Source: Neurospora crassa OR74A
Taxonomy: Eukaryota; Ascomycota; Sordariomycetes; Sordariales; Sordariaceae
Direction of reading: 5' to 3'
NCBI RefSeq assembly: GCF_000182925.2
Contig: NC_026501.1
Span: 5,187,917-5,251,916, forward strand
Length of the DNA: 64,000 nt
The translations under genes and the position numbers were made by a program. Shown in pieces: positions 46,401 to 57,827 of the stretch; within the stretch, counting starts at the first letter, position 1; each line of letters opens with the position of its first letter. A model generated the notes under the pieces. It was not told where the DNA came from and ran no database searches. It was given only the letters and a program-made list of their open reading frames with translations.

Positions 46401-47780
46401 TGGACGGACCGCATATTAAGGAAAGGTCACAACCTCCGCCAGTTGTGTTACAACTCAGCGCCATTACGATTTTCAGACCACCGGCCAGTATATGCCGTCT
46501 TCGAATGCACCGTCAACATTGTGAACGAGAGAATTCGCAACAAGATCAGTCGTGAGATATATGAACGCAGGAAAGCAGATATTGGCGGCGACATGGCCAA
46601 CTTGGCTGGGGATCAGTCCGACGACGAGGATTTAATTGGATACGATGCTATCGAGCCTGGCCTCCCTCCAGCGAGCTCCGATCGACAGAAATGGTGGTTA
46701 GACAATGGCAAGATGCCCCGATCAGCCATCCAACCACCAAAACCCGAGAGCCCCGCCTTCCAGACTATTCTCAATCCCAAAAGGCCAGCCAACCCTTACA
46801 TGCCCACTGATGAACCTGACTGGGTCAATATTCCGAGATCTGAGTCAAGACTTTCCTCCTTCTCGAGTCTGTCAACATCACCGTTTGAACATGTCAACCA
46901 TTCGATGCTGCTCTCTACTTCGGCGTCAAATTCGGCACCGAGAAGACCTCTCCCTCCTCCATTTGATCCATCGAACCTTCCCGCAAAGGTTGGGCGGTTG
47001 CAACTCAACGAAGATGGGAAGAACGGCAAGTCCGATACTCCTCCACCACCCCCTCCTCCACGAAGGCAGACCGGTATGGGTGCTCTAGGATCCACATCGG
47101 GACCTGGCATGACCACTTCACCAGTGACTAGGAAGCTTGCCAATACGGCAGGGACAGCAGGAGCAGGACCAACACAAGCAACAGCCACACCACCACTCCC
47201 GGTGCGCTCGATGTCTGTATCGTCTGAACACACCATTAAGCAGAAAGCTGCGCCACCGGTAGCCAAGAAACCTGCCCACTTGGCAGCACTATCATCCCCT
47301 GAGTCCAACACTTCGGCACCTGTGCCTATCGAGGACATGATGACACTCAGTAAATGGAAGCCTCTCCAGCCAGAGTGTTCTCCGAACCCGCCTCTCTCGG
47401 GATTACGAGGATCCTTAGCCAACGGAAGTTCCACGTCTCTATCTTCACACAAAGATAGAACTGGGGATAGCAGCGTGCCGCTGCAGCCGTCTCGGGGCGT
47501 CAATACAAGCACGGGAGTTGCGCCTCAGGCACGGTACACGCCGCCTGGAGGTGTAGGTCTCGTCGGGATGGCCGATCTTCGGCAAAAGACCCAGGTTCCA
47601 GGACGGAAGCCTGTGCCTATGTCTACGCTTGCGCCAGGGCCAGCACTTGTTCAGAAGGCGACGAAGCCTGAGGCGCCGCAGCCGCCTCCGCCTAGGAAAT
47701 CACATACTGTTAATCTTCTGGACGATGATGACAGTAATGGCATTCAGATGGGAGGGTGGCAGGCACTGAAACCTTCATGA
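43476..47780 (+). CDS. Synaptojanin-like Sac1 / inositol polyphosphate 5-phosphatase
   Basis: This two-domain phosphoinositide phosphatase corresponds to yeast Inp51/52/53 and removes phosphates from PI(4,5)P2 and other phosphoinositides during endocytosis. Exons are 43476-45418, 45469-46004, 46053-46162, 46214-46323 and 46379-47780, giving 1366 residues. Exon 1 is the Sac domain with the catalytic CX5R motif in NCLDCLDRTN (Cys507, Arg513). The 5-phosphatase domain starts across intron 1 with LIGTFNLNGK, then AIGFQEIVELNP, GLSGMAGNKGAVAIR, the motif SVIWFGDFNYRIG split by intron 2, and KARIPAWTDRIL directly after intron 4. All catalytic motifs are intact. The last 350 residues are Pro/Ser-rich with several PPPPP clusters, suited to SH3-domain partners. 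Which yeast paralogue it equals cannot be decided here. Introns are very short (48-55 nt). ATG 43476 is the first ATG in this frame. Confidence 0.93.
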
Positions 47781-48644
47781 AGGAAGGGCTGCACGGGTCC
47801 ACAGGACTTGAACCGAGGTTACAGGTTTTTGAATTAGGATTATGTTAGTAGTTTTGAACAGCTTTTGGCTATAGACAAGGAAGCATGAGGCGCGCATACA
47901 TTATATACGTCAAACACTTCCTATTGCTAGGCTTTGTCTCTTCGGATGAGGCTGGAAAAACAATCGGACATGAAGTGTATGCTGAGATGGAATCATAACA
48001 GCCTCCTGAGTGCGCTTAGAGGGACATGGGGGCAAGGTAAGCCAACTTTTGCAGCGGGATCGGGTCGATCAGGACATGTAATCCGATGTCCTCTCAAGGG
48101 CTTAGATGGACATATCCTCACTTCCGCTGGCGTCCTTCAATGCACATACGATGATGCTGTTATCAATTGTCGTTAGATGAGTTGGCGAGGGCAATCAAGA
48201 TAATCGATGGAGCCGATGGGGTGGCTGTACACTGCAGCATGTGTAAAACGCTTCGGAGGATACCTACGCGGGTGGTCAGGTGAGTGGGCGTGGTGATGGC
48301 TGATGACCGACCGGGGTCGAAGACTTCAATGCTCTGCTTCAACAAGGGGGTGCCAAGACAAAGCCACACAGTACCGGCAAATATGCCGCGATGATCACGA
48401 CGAAAACACCGTGAGATCCAGGCAGAGTCGCCAGATTGACAGTGTGATGATGTTTGTGTGAACACTGTATTTGTGCCAGCACTGCAAGGACGCACGAGTG
48501 AACGTTAGCGAAGGGTACACTGACATGTACGTCATAGCACATGCCATGTTCCTGTGTCTTGCATCGCTCTTCCAGGGCTTCTGCCATTCGATGGGCGGAG
48601 TGGACGAGTGACCGACCAGAGTGAGTGAGTGACCACCGAGCGCC

Positions 48645-48678
<34 letters not shown>

Positions 48679-50690
48679 CTTCCTGTTTTAGTGTACATAA
48701 TGTCTTGGTTGTCAACAGCACTCGCCCGCCCAAGCACACACACCGTCTTTACACGATGACCCTCTTAGTGCCTTGCCCCTATCCCGGATGATCCCACCCT
48801 TTGTGTGGAAAAATAGGAAGAGACGGCGGCTGCTATGAAAAAGGATACAAATAAGCGACAGTCCATCATCCAACCTTGGTACCCGCCCAAGCCCGAAACC
48901 AACCTGGAAAAGCGTCTGAAAGCCGAAGTGGCAGAGCCTGTCGAGGAATGCCAAACCGAGACTAAAAACTAACGACCCAACCACTTAGACAGTAGATTAA
49001 ACTCCTCTTTCAAATCCCGGACATTTTAGGTCCAAAGGCAGGGGGCCTGGGAGGGTTCATCCGAGTCAGGTTATCCGGTCGTGTCAAGTCACAAATCGCG
49101 GTTCCTTTCTCCGTCCAATCGGAATTCCCTTTTGGTGCCTTCCCAGTCAACGTACCTCTACTTTCCTTTCCAACCTTGTCGGCCTCCCGCCTTCTGGCAC
49201 TTTTCAAACTTCAACGAGGCTCGATCTTTTGCAACTCCTACCGGGTCGCACCGAGACGCGGTTCCGCTTTTCACTCAGACCCTCACTCATCCCGCCATTC
49301 TATACACTACTTGCTTGCGTCGAATGACGGGAATATCGAGTCGATTCCACCCATCATTCCAATTTCCGTAGGTGCAGGGCAGTGCATCGCAGCATAACCT
49401 AACGCAGCGCCAGCGGTTGCAGGGTCGTGTGCGATCTCAACCCCATCTTTGCATCTTCCCAGTTCCAGTCATATCAGTTCTCCCCCCAGCGGGCGGGCTC
49501 CAGCTTGCTAGTAGAGGTCCGGCAGCCAGGCACCCTCTCAGCTGCTCCCCATCCATTAGATCGTGACCCAACAGACCCCATCTCTCATCAAACCGGAAGG
49601 GGGCATTCCACACCGCCGTCACGGGCCACGGTCGACCAAGGACGACCAAGAACGAGAAAGCGGGCTCCTCTAGCTCCGCAAAACCAATCCCAACTTGAAG
49701 ACTGACTGGCGACTCCCTCGAGCGATTTACCATGATGATAGCGACTTTCAGCTGATCACCTTGTTCGCCCTGTCCGCTTTCGCTCTCGTTCAAGTCACCA
49801 ATGCCCTAGAGCCCCATTCTTCATACCTTCTTTTTGCCGACTCCGACGTCCCAAAAAGTCGGGGATACACCCACGTTTGAATCTTGAAGACCTCAAATTC
49901 TCTTATTGCGCACAAGATGGCAGCTACCAGGAAGTAAACGTCGTCTGCCTCTCTATCTTTCGTCCGGCCAACCTGGAACCCGAGCATTTGGGTCATGCCG
50001 AGGGAGGGAAACAACCGATTCTTCACTCTCTATTCGCTTTGGCCTGTTTGATCAACGTCGCAGCACCTTAGCCACGATTGCCCACTTGAGCCGTTGTCGA
50101 ATTGACGATACAATCTGTGAGCTTTGTACTGGCGATTCAGATTGCTGCTTGCGTCACAAGCAGTCGCAACTCCCTCACCATCATCGTCCGGTTTTGACGA
50201 CATAAACGCAAGCACCGCGGAGTGGCCGTACAGGTTTATACATTGCATATCACGGCACGAGTGCAGATCAACGACATCGAGGGGCAGAGAGATTGGGTGG
50301 GTTTGTTTGTTTGCTCTCATCACAAGCATAATCTTCCATCATCATCATATCGACCTGGACGACTTTCCCTGCCGACAGTCACATCAAACTGTGCATCTAC
50401 TGTTATTGCGCCATATCCATCAATCTCTGAATCCCGCCTATACCGAATCTGCCACGTACTTATTCGTCGATCCAGTCGAGCCCTCTTGCGACCTCATCTA
50501 TCATACGATCAAGCACCATACGACTGCCCCAAAGAACTGCATCACAGTTCATTTGCGAGATCTGGTGTTTATTCGGACCAACCCTAACCCACTCTCTTCC
50601 CGGTTGGCAGATCATACATCCCTGATCTTGAATGCCCATCTCCCTATCGGTAACCGACCATCGCAGATCGACCAACGACGAAAAGCGACA
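47781..50690. other. Intergenic region of about 2.9 kb
   Basis: A T30 run lies at 48649-48678. Several short frames on both strands lack recognisable motifs. The 600 bp before 50691 remain open in the frame of the next gene, but their translation does not look like protein-coding sequence. I treat them as leader or promoter. Confidence 0.4.
48649..48678. repeat. Poly-T tract of 30 bases
   Basis: An uninterrupted T run in intergenic DNA, without adjoining transposon-like sequence. Confidence 0.95.
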
Positions 50691-51872
50691 ATGAACCACT
50701 CTTACAGAGCCGTGTCCTCACCGGGAAGGCTTTCGATGCCCAGCCCCGCTGCTCCCCTCGCCCTTTCAGATTTCATTCTCCAAAGACCACTCTCGCCATA
50801 TTCCTTTGCTTACGATGGACAAGCGGCTGCAAGCCCAGACGCTACCTTGGCCGAAGGCGACCACCAATCGTCGCAACCCCAGCTACTAGGCGAAACAAGC
50901 AGAACGAGGTCAGCAGCAACAGTACCGATGGCCAAGCTAGGAGGTGATAGTCCGGCCAAGCATCCGGGACTTTCAACCGTCTCGATCGGTGCCCCAAGTC
51001 CAAGTCAGGAAGCTGTACGGAAGGAAGAAGGAACATCGGAATCTCTGTCAACAACGACACCCTTGGAGTCTCCACCGCCCGTAACGGCTCAGAACTGGTT
51101 GGCGACACGTCAACAAATTATACCCGGGCGAAATGTCAAAAAGGCTGACTGGATCCGGGGATGGAGCGAGTCTGTCGTTAACCTTGGGAATACGACATAT
51201 TGTTGCTGCTCAGAAAGCTTCACGGCCAGGGGCCGCGGATGGAAGGGCAAAGGGGGTGATCTCACGAGCGGGGTGCGAGCCATTCTGCCGGTTACTAGAT
51301 CCTCCTCTGGCGGCCTTGACACCGCAGTGAGTATGTGTCGCAATTGTCATCGCCCAGCTTCGCCGACCCCCGCAACAGGGGATTTCGGCCCGCTCAATGT
51401 CGACGAGCCAGAAGAGAAGGTCGGACGGAGCACGCGAACAGAGTTTACTCGGAGACTTGGTGGACTTCTTCGCCGGGTCATGCCCAGTCGAAGTGACAGC
51501 GACCGCCAAGTATCACAGAAGCATTTGGACCGAAATCTCACCGCCAGGTCGACGCCCGTGAGCGGCGCCTACGGTAACAGACAGCAGAAGGCCACGGCAT
51601 CCCCAGTCAAACCGTCGCGTCTGTCCGGTTTCAGTGCTATAATATCGAAGGAAGCCCCTGATAATCAGCCGAAGGTGACAAAGAATTCGTGGTCAACAAC
51701 TCCAAGACAGCCAGCCGTGTTGAATGGCACTCGCGGAGGCCATAACCAGCTGCAGTCAGAATCAGACGACGAGTCGAGCGATTCTGATGACCCCCGGGCA
51801 AAGATCGGATTGAAAGTCAGCTATGCACGTCTGCAGCGGGCAGCGAAACTGTTGGAGCGCAACAAGTCATGA
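50691..51872 (+). CDS. Uncharacterised Ser-rich basic protein
   Basis: The open frame gives 393 residues from ATG 50691, which has an A at -3 and opens MNHSYRAVSSPGRL. The composition is Ser/Pro/Thr/Arg-rich and largely disordered. A central, better-ordered part has TAQNWLATRQQIIPGRNVKKADWIRGW, then NTTYCCC, and later SMCRNCHRP, so five cysteines fall within about 70 residues. Near the C-terminus a short acidic SESDDESSDSDD precedes a helical end (VSYARLQRAAKLLERNKS). I do not recognise the family. No signal peptide or membrane segment is present. A GTGAGT inside the frame near 51327 could be a donor, but no clear acceptor keeps the frame and the sequence reads through plausibly. The same frame is open up to 50124, with weaker coding character, so the true start could be upstream. 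Confidence 0.6.
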   Translation: MNHSYRAVSSPGRLSMPSPAAPLALSDFILQRPLSPYSFAYDGQAAASPDATLAEGDHQSSQPQLLGETSRTRSAATVPMAKLGGDSPAKHPGLSTVSIGAPSPSQEAVRKEEGTSESLSTTTPLESPPPVTAQNWLATRQQIIPGRNVKKADWIRGWSESVVNLGNTTYCCCSESFTARGRGWKGKGGDLTSGVRAILPVTRSSSGGLDTAVSMCRNCHRPASPTPATGDFGPLNVDEPEEKVGRSTRTEFTRRLGGLLRRVMPSRSDSDRQVSQKHLDRNLTARSTPVSGAYGNRQQKATASPVKPSRLSGFSAIISKEAPDNQPKVTKNSWSTTPRQPAVLNGTRGGHNQLQSESDDESSDSDDPRAKIGLKVSYARLQRAAKLLERNKS

Positions 51873-52926
51873 CGGATATATCATGACGGATTGGAGGGAT
51901 AAACATCGGCCGGGTCTGATGTCAGATGCAGCGGGCCCGGTGGCGGTGTTTATTTGAATCAGGAAGGAGTTTCGGCCCGAGGAACAATGCAGCATAGCTT
52001 CATCCACACATCTACCGGGCGAGAGCGAACTAGAAGCGGTGAAATATAGACATCACACAGCATACATGGGGTTAATACGGCGCAAATTGGGGTAATGCTC
52101 TTTTCTGGGGTGTTTGTTGGTCCATCAAGCTAAGGTGGATGTGTTTTGTGTGCTAAAGAAGTGGAAGGTAGCATCAGGAGGTCGGCATTTTGGAGAGGGG
52201 TGGAATGCGTGAATGAATTCATAGGTGGCCGATAAAGGAGCTTGGGATATATAACGGCGTATGCACACTTGGGATGAACATTCCACAAGTGTCGTCGCTT
52301 AATTTGTCTTTTGAGTATTGGTAAGGAAGAAGGGAAATAGTTTAGTTGTTCGGCTGGCTGGTTCGGGCTGGTTTTGATACCCCTGTTCATTCAAATGCAT
52401 ACATATGGCATATATGGGAAAGGGAATGTTGCATTGTGTTAGCATGTCAGATGGAAGAAGGACAATGTACTGTACTGACTAACTGCACTACACAGACCTT
52501 GTATTAACATCACGGTTGCATGGATATAATTATGTTTACGCTTTTAGCTTGCCCCCGAAAACGCTTGGCTCATGGTTTGGGACGCTTATATCTGTGTACA
52601 GAGCGTGCTGGTCTGTGATGATGTCTAACATGGATTATCTCAAGTGAAGTATGTACGGATTGCTGAGCAGCTATGATGATAATCAAAGAAGTAGCAAGAA
52701 AACACCGCTCTAGGAACGTGAAAGAGCAAGACAATTTGACACTTCTGGAAATGCTCCTTCTCTTCTGCGATTCTCCGTGTTTGCTGTCAAAGTAGAGGAC
52801 TCGTAACAGGTTACAGCGAGATGACTGAGCAGAGATTGAAGGACTATGACTGGTGTGTGTATAATATGAGTACGAGAGTGTAAGTAGACAGTGGACGTTG
52901 AATTAACTGGAATGCAGACTCGTTCC

Positions 52927-53034
52927 TTTTTTTTTTCCTTTTTTTCCCTTTTTTTTAATTTTTTTTTATTTTTTTTTAATTTTTTTTTATTTTTTTTTAT
53001 TTTTTTTTTATTTTTTTTTTATTTTTTTTTTATT
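52927..53034. repeat. T-rich array with a period of about 9-11 bases
   Basis: Runs of 8-10 T are separated by A (early part by AA or CC), giving a regular (T8-10 A)n array of about 108 bp. The period is close to one helical turn. Confidence 0.9.
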
Positions 53035-56000
53035 AGAGAACCTTATCAAGAAGCCTAAGTCAAGGTGAGAGTATTGGCAAAGAGGTTATAGCTAGGTGCT
53101 AATCCACTCAGATATGTTCTTTCTCCCTCTCTTAAATGTCCACTTGTCAGGTCTGAAAATGCCTTCTTCCCTTGATCGACTAAAGGAAAGAAGTGCAACT
53201 GTCAAGGATGTGAAAGGATTTATATCATCAGAAATACTACCTTTGTTGACAATGCGTGTCAGAGATTGCGAATCCAGTCAGTATTGATGCAATGACTACC
53301 TAGGTACCTTGAAACCCAATCGTGAACACACTCGCGAAGTTTAAATAAAAGAGGACTGACTTGTTATATGTTATAGGGGATTAAAGTCTGATAAACCTAC
53401 CTTTAACTCCCTTTGGGGATATTCAACTATACTGTATAGATCAAGCTGACTGACCGTATAGCAAGTCATAAGAAAGAATGTGATTTTATACCTGACGAGT
53501 AGTTTACCTAGCTATCTCCTGCCTTTTTCCTCTTCTGTCCTGTCCTGTCCTGTCCTTCCACCAACGATCGATCATCTCACAATTGCACAAACAGAAGTTA
53601 GGAGTCAAGTGAGTGAAACTATGCACTGACAGCGTCGTCAGTCGCTGATTCAAGTCCAAAATCAGTTGAAGAGCTTTCGACAAGGTGAAACGAATTACCA
53701 CATGACCAAAGAAAACTTGACTATTAACTACCACGAGCCTCCAAGCTGGTACATATGAACCAGAACAAGATTAGTTGACTACCGCCGTTCAACTTATCTA
53801 GCCCAGGCGACATGTAGACCAAGACCAGAAGGAAGAGACAATGAGCGACGAGTGAGCTGTGCTGAGTCTCCATGTAAATACCTGGTAGAAGATTCCTGAT
53901 CTATGTATGATAGACACGAAAACCCAAGTGAGCTTCTTTATCCGTCGCGCAATACCGATGTTTGACCATCCCGCTAAAAGTGCGAGAACTCACATCGTTC
54001 ATGCGTTACCTTCTCATGGATGTGAAAAGGCTATGTACAACGTCGACATTGACCATAGAGATCCTATCACTATATTCCATATCTGCCTCATCTGTATGTA
54101 AGTGCGGGTTGGGACAGATATCAGCGTATCGTTCTTTCCATGACCGGACCGTCTTAGGGACAGGAAAGATGTGCAGCAACCAGCTCACATCTCACATCTT
54201 GAACTTCGGCCCGTGAGCTTGGGATTGACTGAACTGCGGAAGAGCCTTGGGTAGTGTCACGAGGACGGCTGCAATCGATGGGCGGGCTCTATCTCAAAGT
54301 GAGTGACTGCAGATAAACGCCCTGCGTTCAAGAAAACCTCAGTAGACGAATCGAAGGGCGGAACCCGATTGAAAACTACCGACTTCGTCTTTTTAATTCT
54401 GACGACGTTCTCCGTTGTATCCGTTCGTCGACGTCCCTGAGCCATGATAGCACATGGCGATAAAGTCGAATGTATAATCCGCAGTCACAGAATCATGATA
54501 TTGTACTACAACTGAAACAACGACACGACGCATACCTAGACTCATTAAAAGAACAGGATGGGGCCATCCGAGGTTCGCTTTTCGTCATGAATTGTATTAC
54601 ACCTCACGTTGGATAGAAGTAGTTTTCCTTTGGACTGACTTGAGCGTATCGTGACATGGCTGCCTGTGCCTTATGTCACCATCACCACAACCTCGCGCTA
54701 GATTCAGCTCCCTAAGAGCTTTGGTTGTCGCTCGCAATCTCATAGTTGGAGTCGCGTGACGACCTAAAACAGGGGCGGGGGTTAAACATGGTTCCCAGTC
54801 TGTCCAACGAATTAACAGCCAAGCCGTGGCAGTTGGCGTAGTGTATGTAGAGCCATGGAGGGGTTTATAGGCCATCAGCAAGAAGATGGTCTCTTAAGGG
54901 GGGCAGGTGGGTGGGTGTACAATACAGGACTGTTGTGTTGTTAGTTTGGTTCTTCTGACGGGGCCAGAACAAGGGTAGAATAAGGCTAATCTAGAGACCT
55001 CATTGGCCTTAGGAAGATACCTAATAACTCGTCCCCATTTGTAGAGGTTCGACAACAATCAGGATTCTCAACGCTACAGAAGTATCTTTCAGCCCCCTCC
55101 AAAGCTTCCGGATTTAACTTACAGCATCTACATAGTATTCGCGAGACTCTCGGCAGCCTTCGCAAGTTTAGTAGGCTTTGGCTCTTCTGTACCAAACTAA
55201 CAAAACAAACCAGGGCTGGATTACTTGCTGCCAAGTAGTATGGTAGGGATCATTAGGGGTTGTTTAGGGGTCCCTGATGATCTTGTAAGGGACAAGGCCA
55301 GGGTGATGAGCGAGGGAGATCCGAACTGGGTACCAACTACTCGACCACAGAGGATGTAGATCCGGTCTAATAGATTGGTCCCTGACCAACATAAAAGATA
55401 ACGACGAAGTTACCATCAGACGTTCGGTCTCGCCAAACACAACATCCAAGGATGTCTGCTGCGAAGGGGGGTTGTAACCCAGGGCTGTGTTGTGTACACT
55501 GGCTGTGACTAGATAACTGGGTGTATTGCATGATCTCGAGATTTGTCCATGCCAGAGCTTGTGAAGTATATACACCAACAGGACTGCCTCATATATCTCC
55601 ATAGCCGTGGGGGGAAGGAGGAGGGGGAAGCAGCAAATGGAGCGGGCAGGAAGCAGAGCTTTGAGATCGAGATGTCCAGTAGCGAAGAGTAGGTGCACTA
55701 TGTACCAACCTCAAGGTATACGTAGCGGGGCGCAACGGGAGCGGGAGGTTAGCGTTTGGTGAGCAACCCGCCCGGAGAAGGCTCGCAGTCTTCTAGCCGT
55801 TTCCATGTTCCCTCCTTTTGCACCCAGTTTCTGCCCAGGAAATGATCGCTGGCCAAACAAAGTTGGAAACGGCCAGAGGACACTGGCTAGGTGCCGCGAA
55901 GACCCCACTCTGTCGCTCGCTTCCGAACAATGATACGTACATGCCCGATGGAAACGACTGGGACTTGTAGATAGCCTCACAGCCAGAATTGTTGGCCTAT

Positions 56001-57730
56001 TGTTGCGACAGGTCCACTAGAAGAAGCGTATTCTGGCAACGACTTTGGACTCATATCATCATTCCTTTTCCTGCCAGGTGAGACGAAGACGATAACATGA
56101 AAGCTTGAGAAGGAAGAGGATGAGCAGCCGGAGCGAGAAGATCGATTGCCGCCGATGAGACAGGCGCATGAGAGCAAGCGCACAGGCCAAAGGGTACTTG
56201 ATAGGGGGTTACTTATTGGTTGAGGTAAATTGGAAAATTGGCTTGCATTCTAGCATTGGCACGAGACAACGTGTGCCATGCGGTGACAAAGAGGCAGCGA
56301 ATTGGGAACTCCCTGGTGGTGCTAGTTCCGGGAAGATGAGGGAGGGGCTGCCGATGGCGGGGCTCTGAGTCAAGGTTGCAAAAACTCCAAACAGAGCACG
56401 CCGTCCTTATCCCGATATCCTGCTGGGCCGCTATCCGGATGTGTGCAAGACATATGTAGCAAGATGCAACTGCTGCACATGGAAACGCCGGGCTTGACTA
56501 GCGAAGACGTCGACGATGCCGTCGACCGCAATTCTCTGGTCGTGTCAGCCTGGCCAACATGGGGAATAGGGATAAATGGCCAAGACAACCAACCCATGGT
56601 GACAGGAATCCGCCGCGGTGGATGGCAAGTGGACTCTCAAGACATTCCTGCCAATGTAGTGTATACAGTAGGTAATATTGGAAATGTGACCTTTTGAGCC
56701 GCCGCCTGGCTCCCGGTGGACAACACACCAATGGTCAAGAAGGATAAATGAGGCTTCAGAGAACTTCACCTCGGGGTGGGGGCGACATTCCAGAGCGTGA
56801 TATCATGGACTCCTAGTATGCAAAGAGGTTGCACACACAAACAGCTCGCGAGCCCACCGAGGTACCTACAAGCTGAGGCCCATCTGTAAACGTGAGAAAG
56901 GGTGAAAGGGTAGCACATAACTCCAGCTTGTGGGTTGTTGTGTAGTCGAAAACGAAGCATGCCACGCCATGGATCGGGGTCATGGATGGTGTGCCGTGCG
57001 GACGGGACTGAGAGAAAGTGGCAGCGGAGGGCAGTTGAACAATCACCTCTCACGACGGATCCAATCCCCTCAACGTCGGCCACGGCCACCATCATGATCA
57101 CTCGCAACACCACTGCGCTGCAAAGAGGGCAAGTGTGAGCCTGATGAGACGATGCGGCCTGGTTCCCTGGTTTGGTTGCCAAATTTGGGAGCCACGGGAG
57201 CCTTTTGGTTTGGGCCCAACCCCAACTCACCTCCCCCCTCCGACCTCCGAGAACGTGGCTGGACTCGGGGAAGACGAGAGAACAAGGCGGACCTGTGGAT
57301 GTCGGAGTGCGTGAGTGAGTGATCCCAAGATGCCCCGTGCGGTACTTAGGGTGGGCACACGCAAATGTCAAGCAATCGCGTGGAGGCCACTCTGATTCTC
57401 GTCCCAATTGCCCATCCACCTGTTAGCGAGAGACTCCAGGCCCCTTGCCCGTTTGGCCTGGTCACCGCCAGAGCTGCTCGGGCGGCTAGGTCTCTTGCTA
57501 GCAGCCAATCGTCGTTTGATTCCACCTTGGCCGAAAAAAAAAGCAGGCCCCCCCCAGCACGGCTGGCTCGCACTAGACTGAGCGGGGATCGGGGGAATCT
57601 CAGGCCTTCTCCCTAAAGCCAAAGTCCCTTTGCCTTCAACCCAGCGACACTCCTTCGAACCTGCCTGCCTCCCAATCTTATCACGTCACAGCCAGCAAAG
57701 CAAAACCACCGTAGTCTTCCGGTTAACCTA

Positions 57731-57772
57731 TTTTTTTTCTCCCTCTCTTTCCGCTTTCTCCTCTTCCATTCC
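57731..57772 (+). promoter_or_regulatory. Pyrimidine-rich tract before 14-3-3
   Basis: A C/T-only run with few breaks lies 55-100 bp before the 14-3-3 start codon. CT tracts near transcription starts are typical of strongly expressed genes in filamentous fungi. The exact start site is unknown. Confidence 0.5.
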
Positions 57773-57827
57773 CAATTTGCAACAGTAGCGATCTTTTCCG
57801 CGCCCTATACCCAACCCAATCAACACC

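Larger units (their letters stand above)
51873..57827. other. Gene-poor region of almost 6 kb
   Basis: No protein gene is supported. The stretch contains a T8-10A array at 52927-53034, a CCTAGGTACCT palindrome at 53299-53309 and four TGTCC-type pentamers near 53537-53556. Many short frames without recognisable domains lie at 53907-54216, 54597-54881, 55264-55980 and 56443-57419. The last few hundred bases are the 14-3-3 promoter. Confidence 0.5.

Noticed and set aside
46796-47512. Minus-strand frame antisense to the phosphatase tail (238 codons)
   Set aside because: Gly-rich mirror image of the proline-rich coding strand; no domain.
50124-50690. Upstream extension of the Ser-rich protein gene
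   Set aside because: Open frame, but His/Ser/Thr-rich text without protein-like pattern; ATG 50691 has a better context. Not fully excluded.
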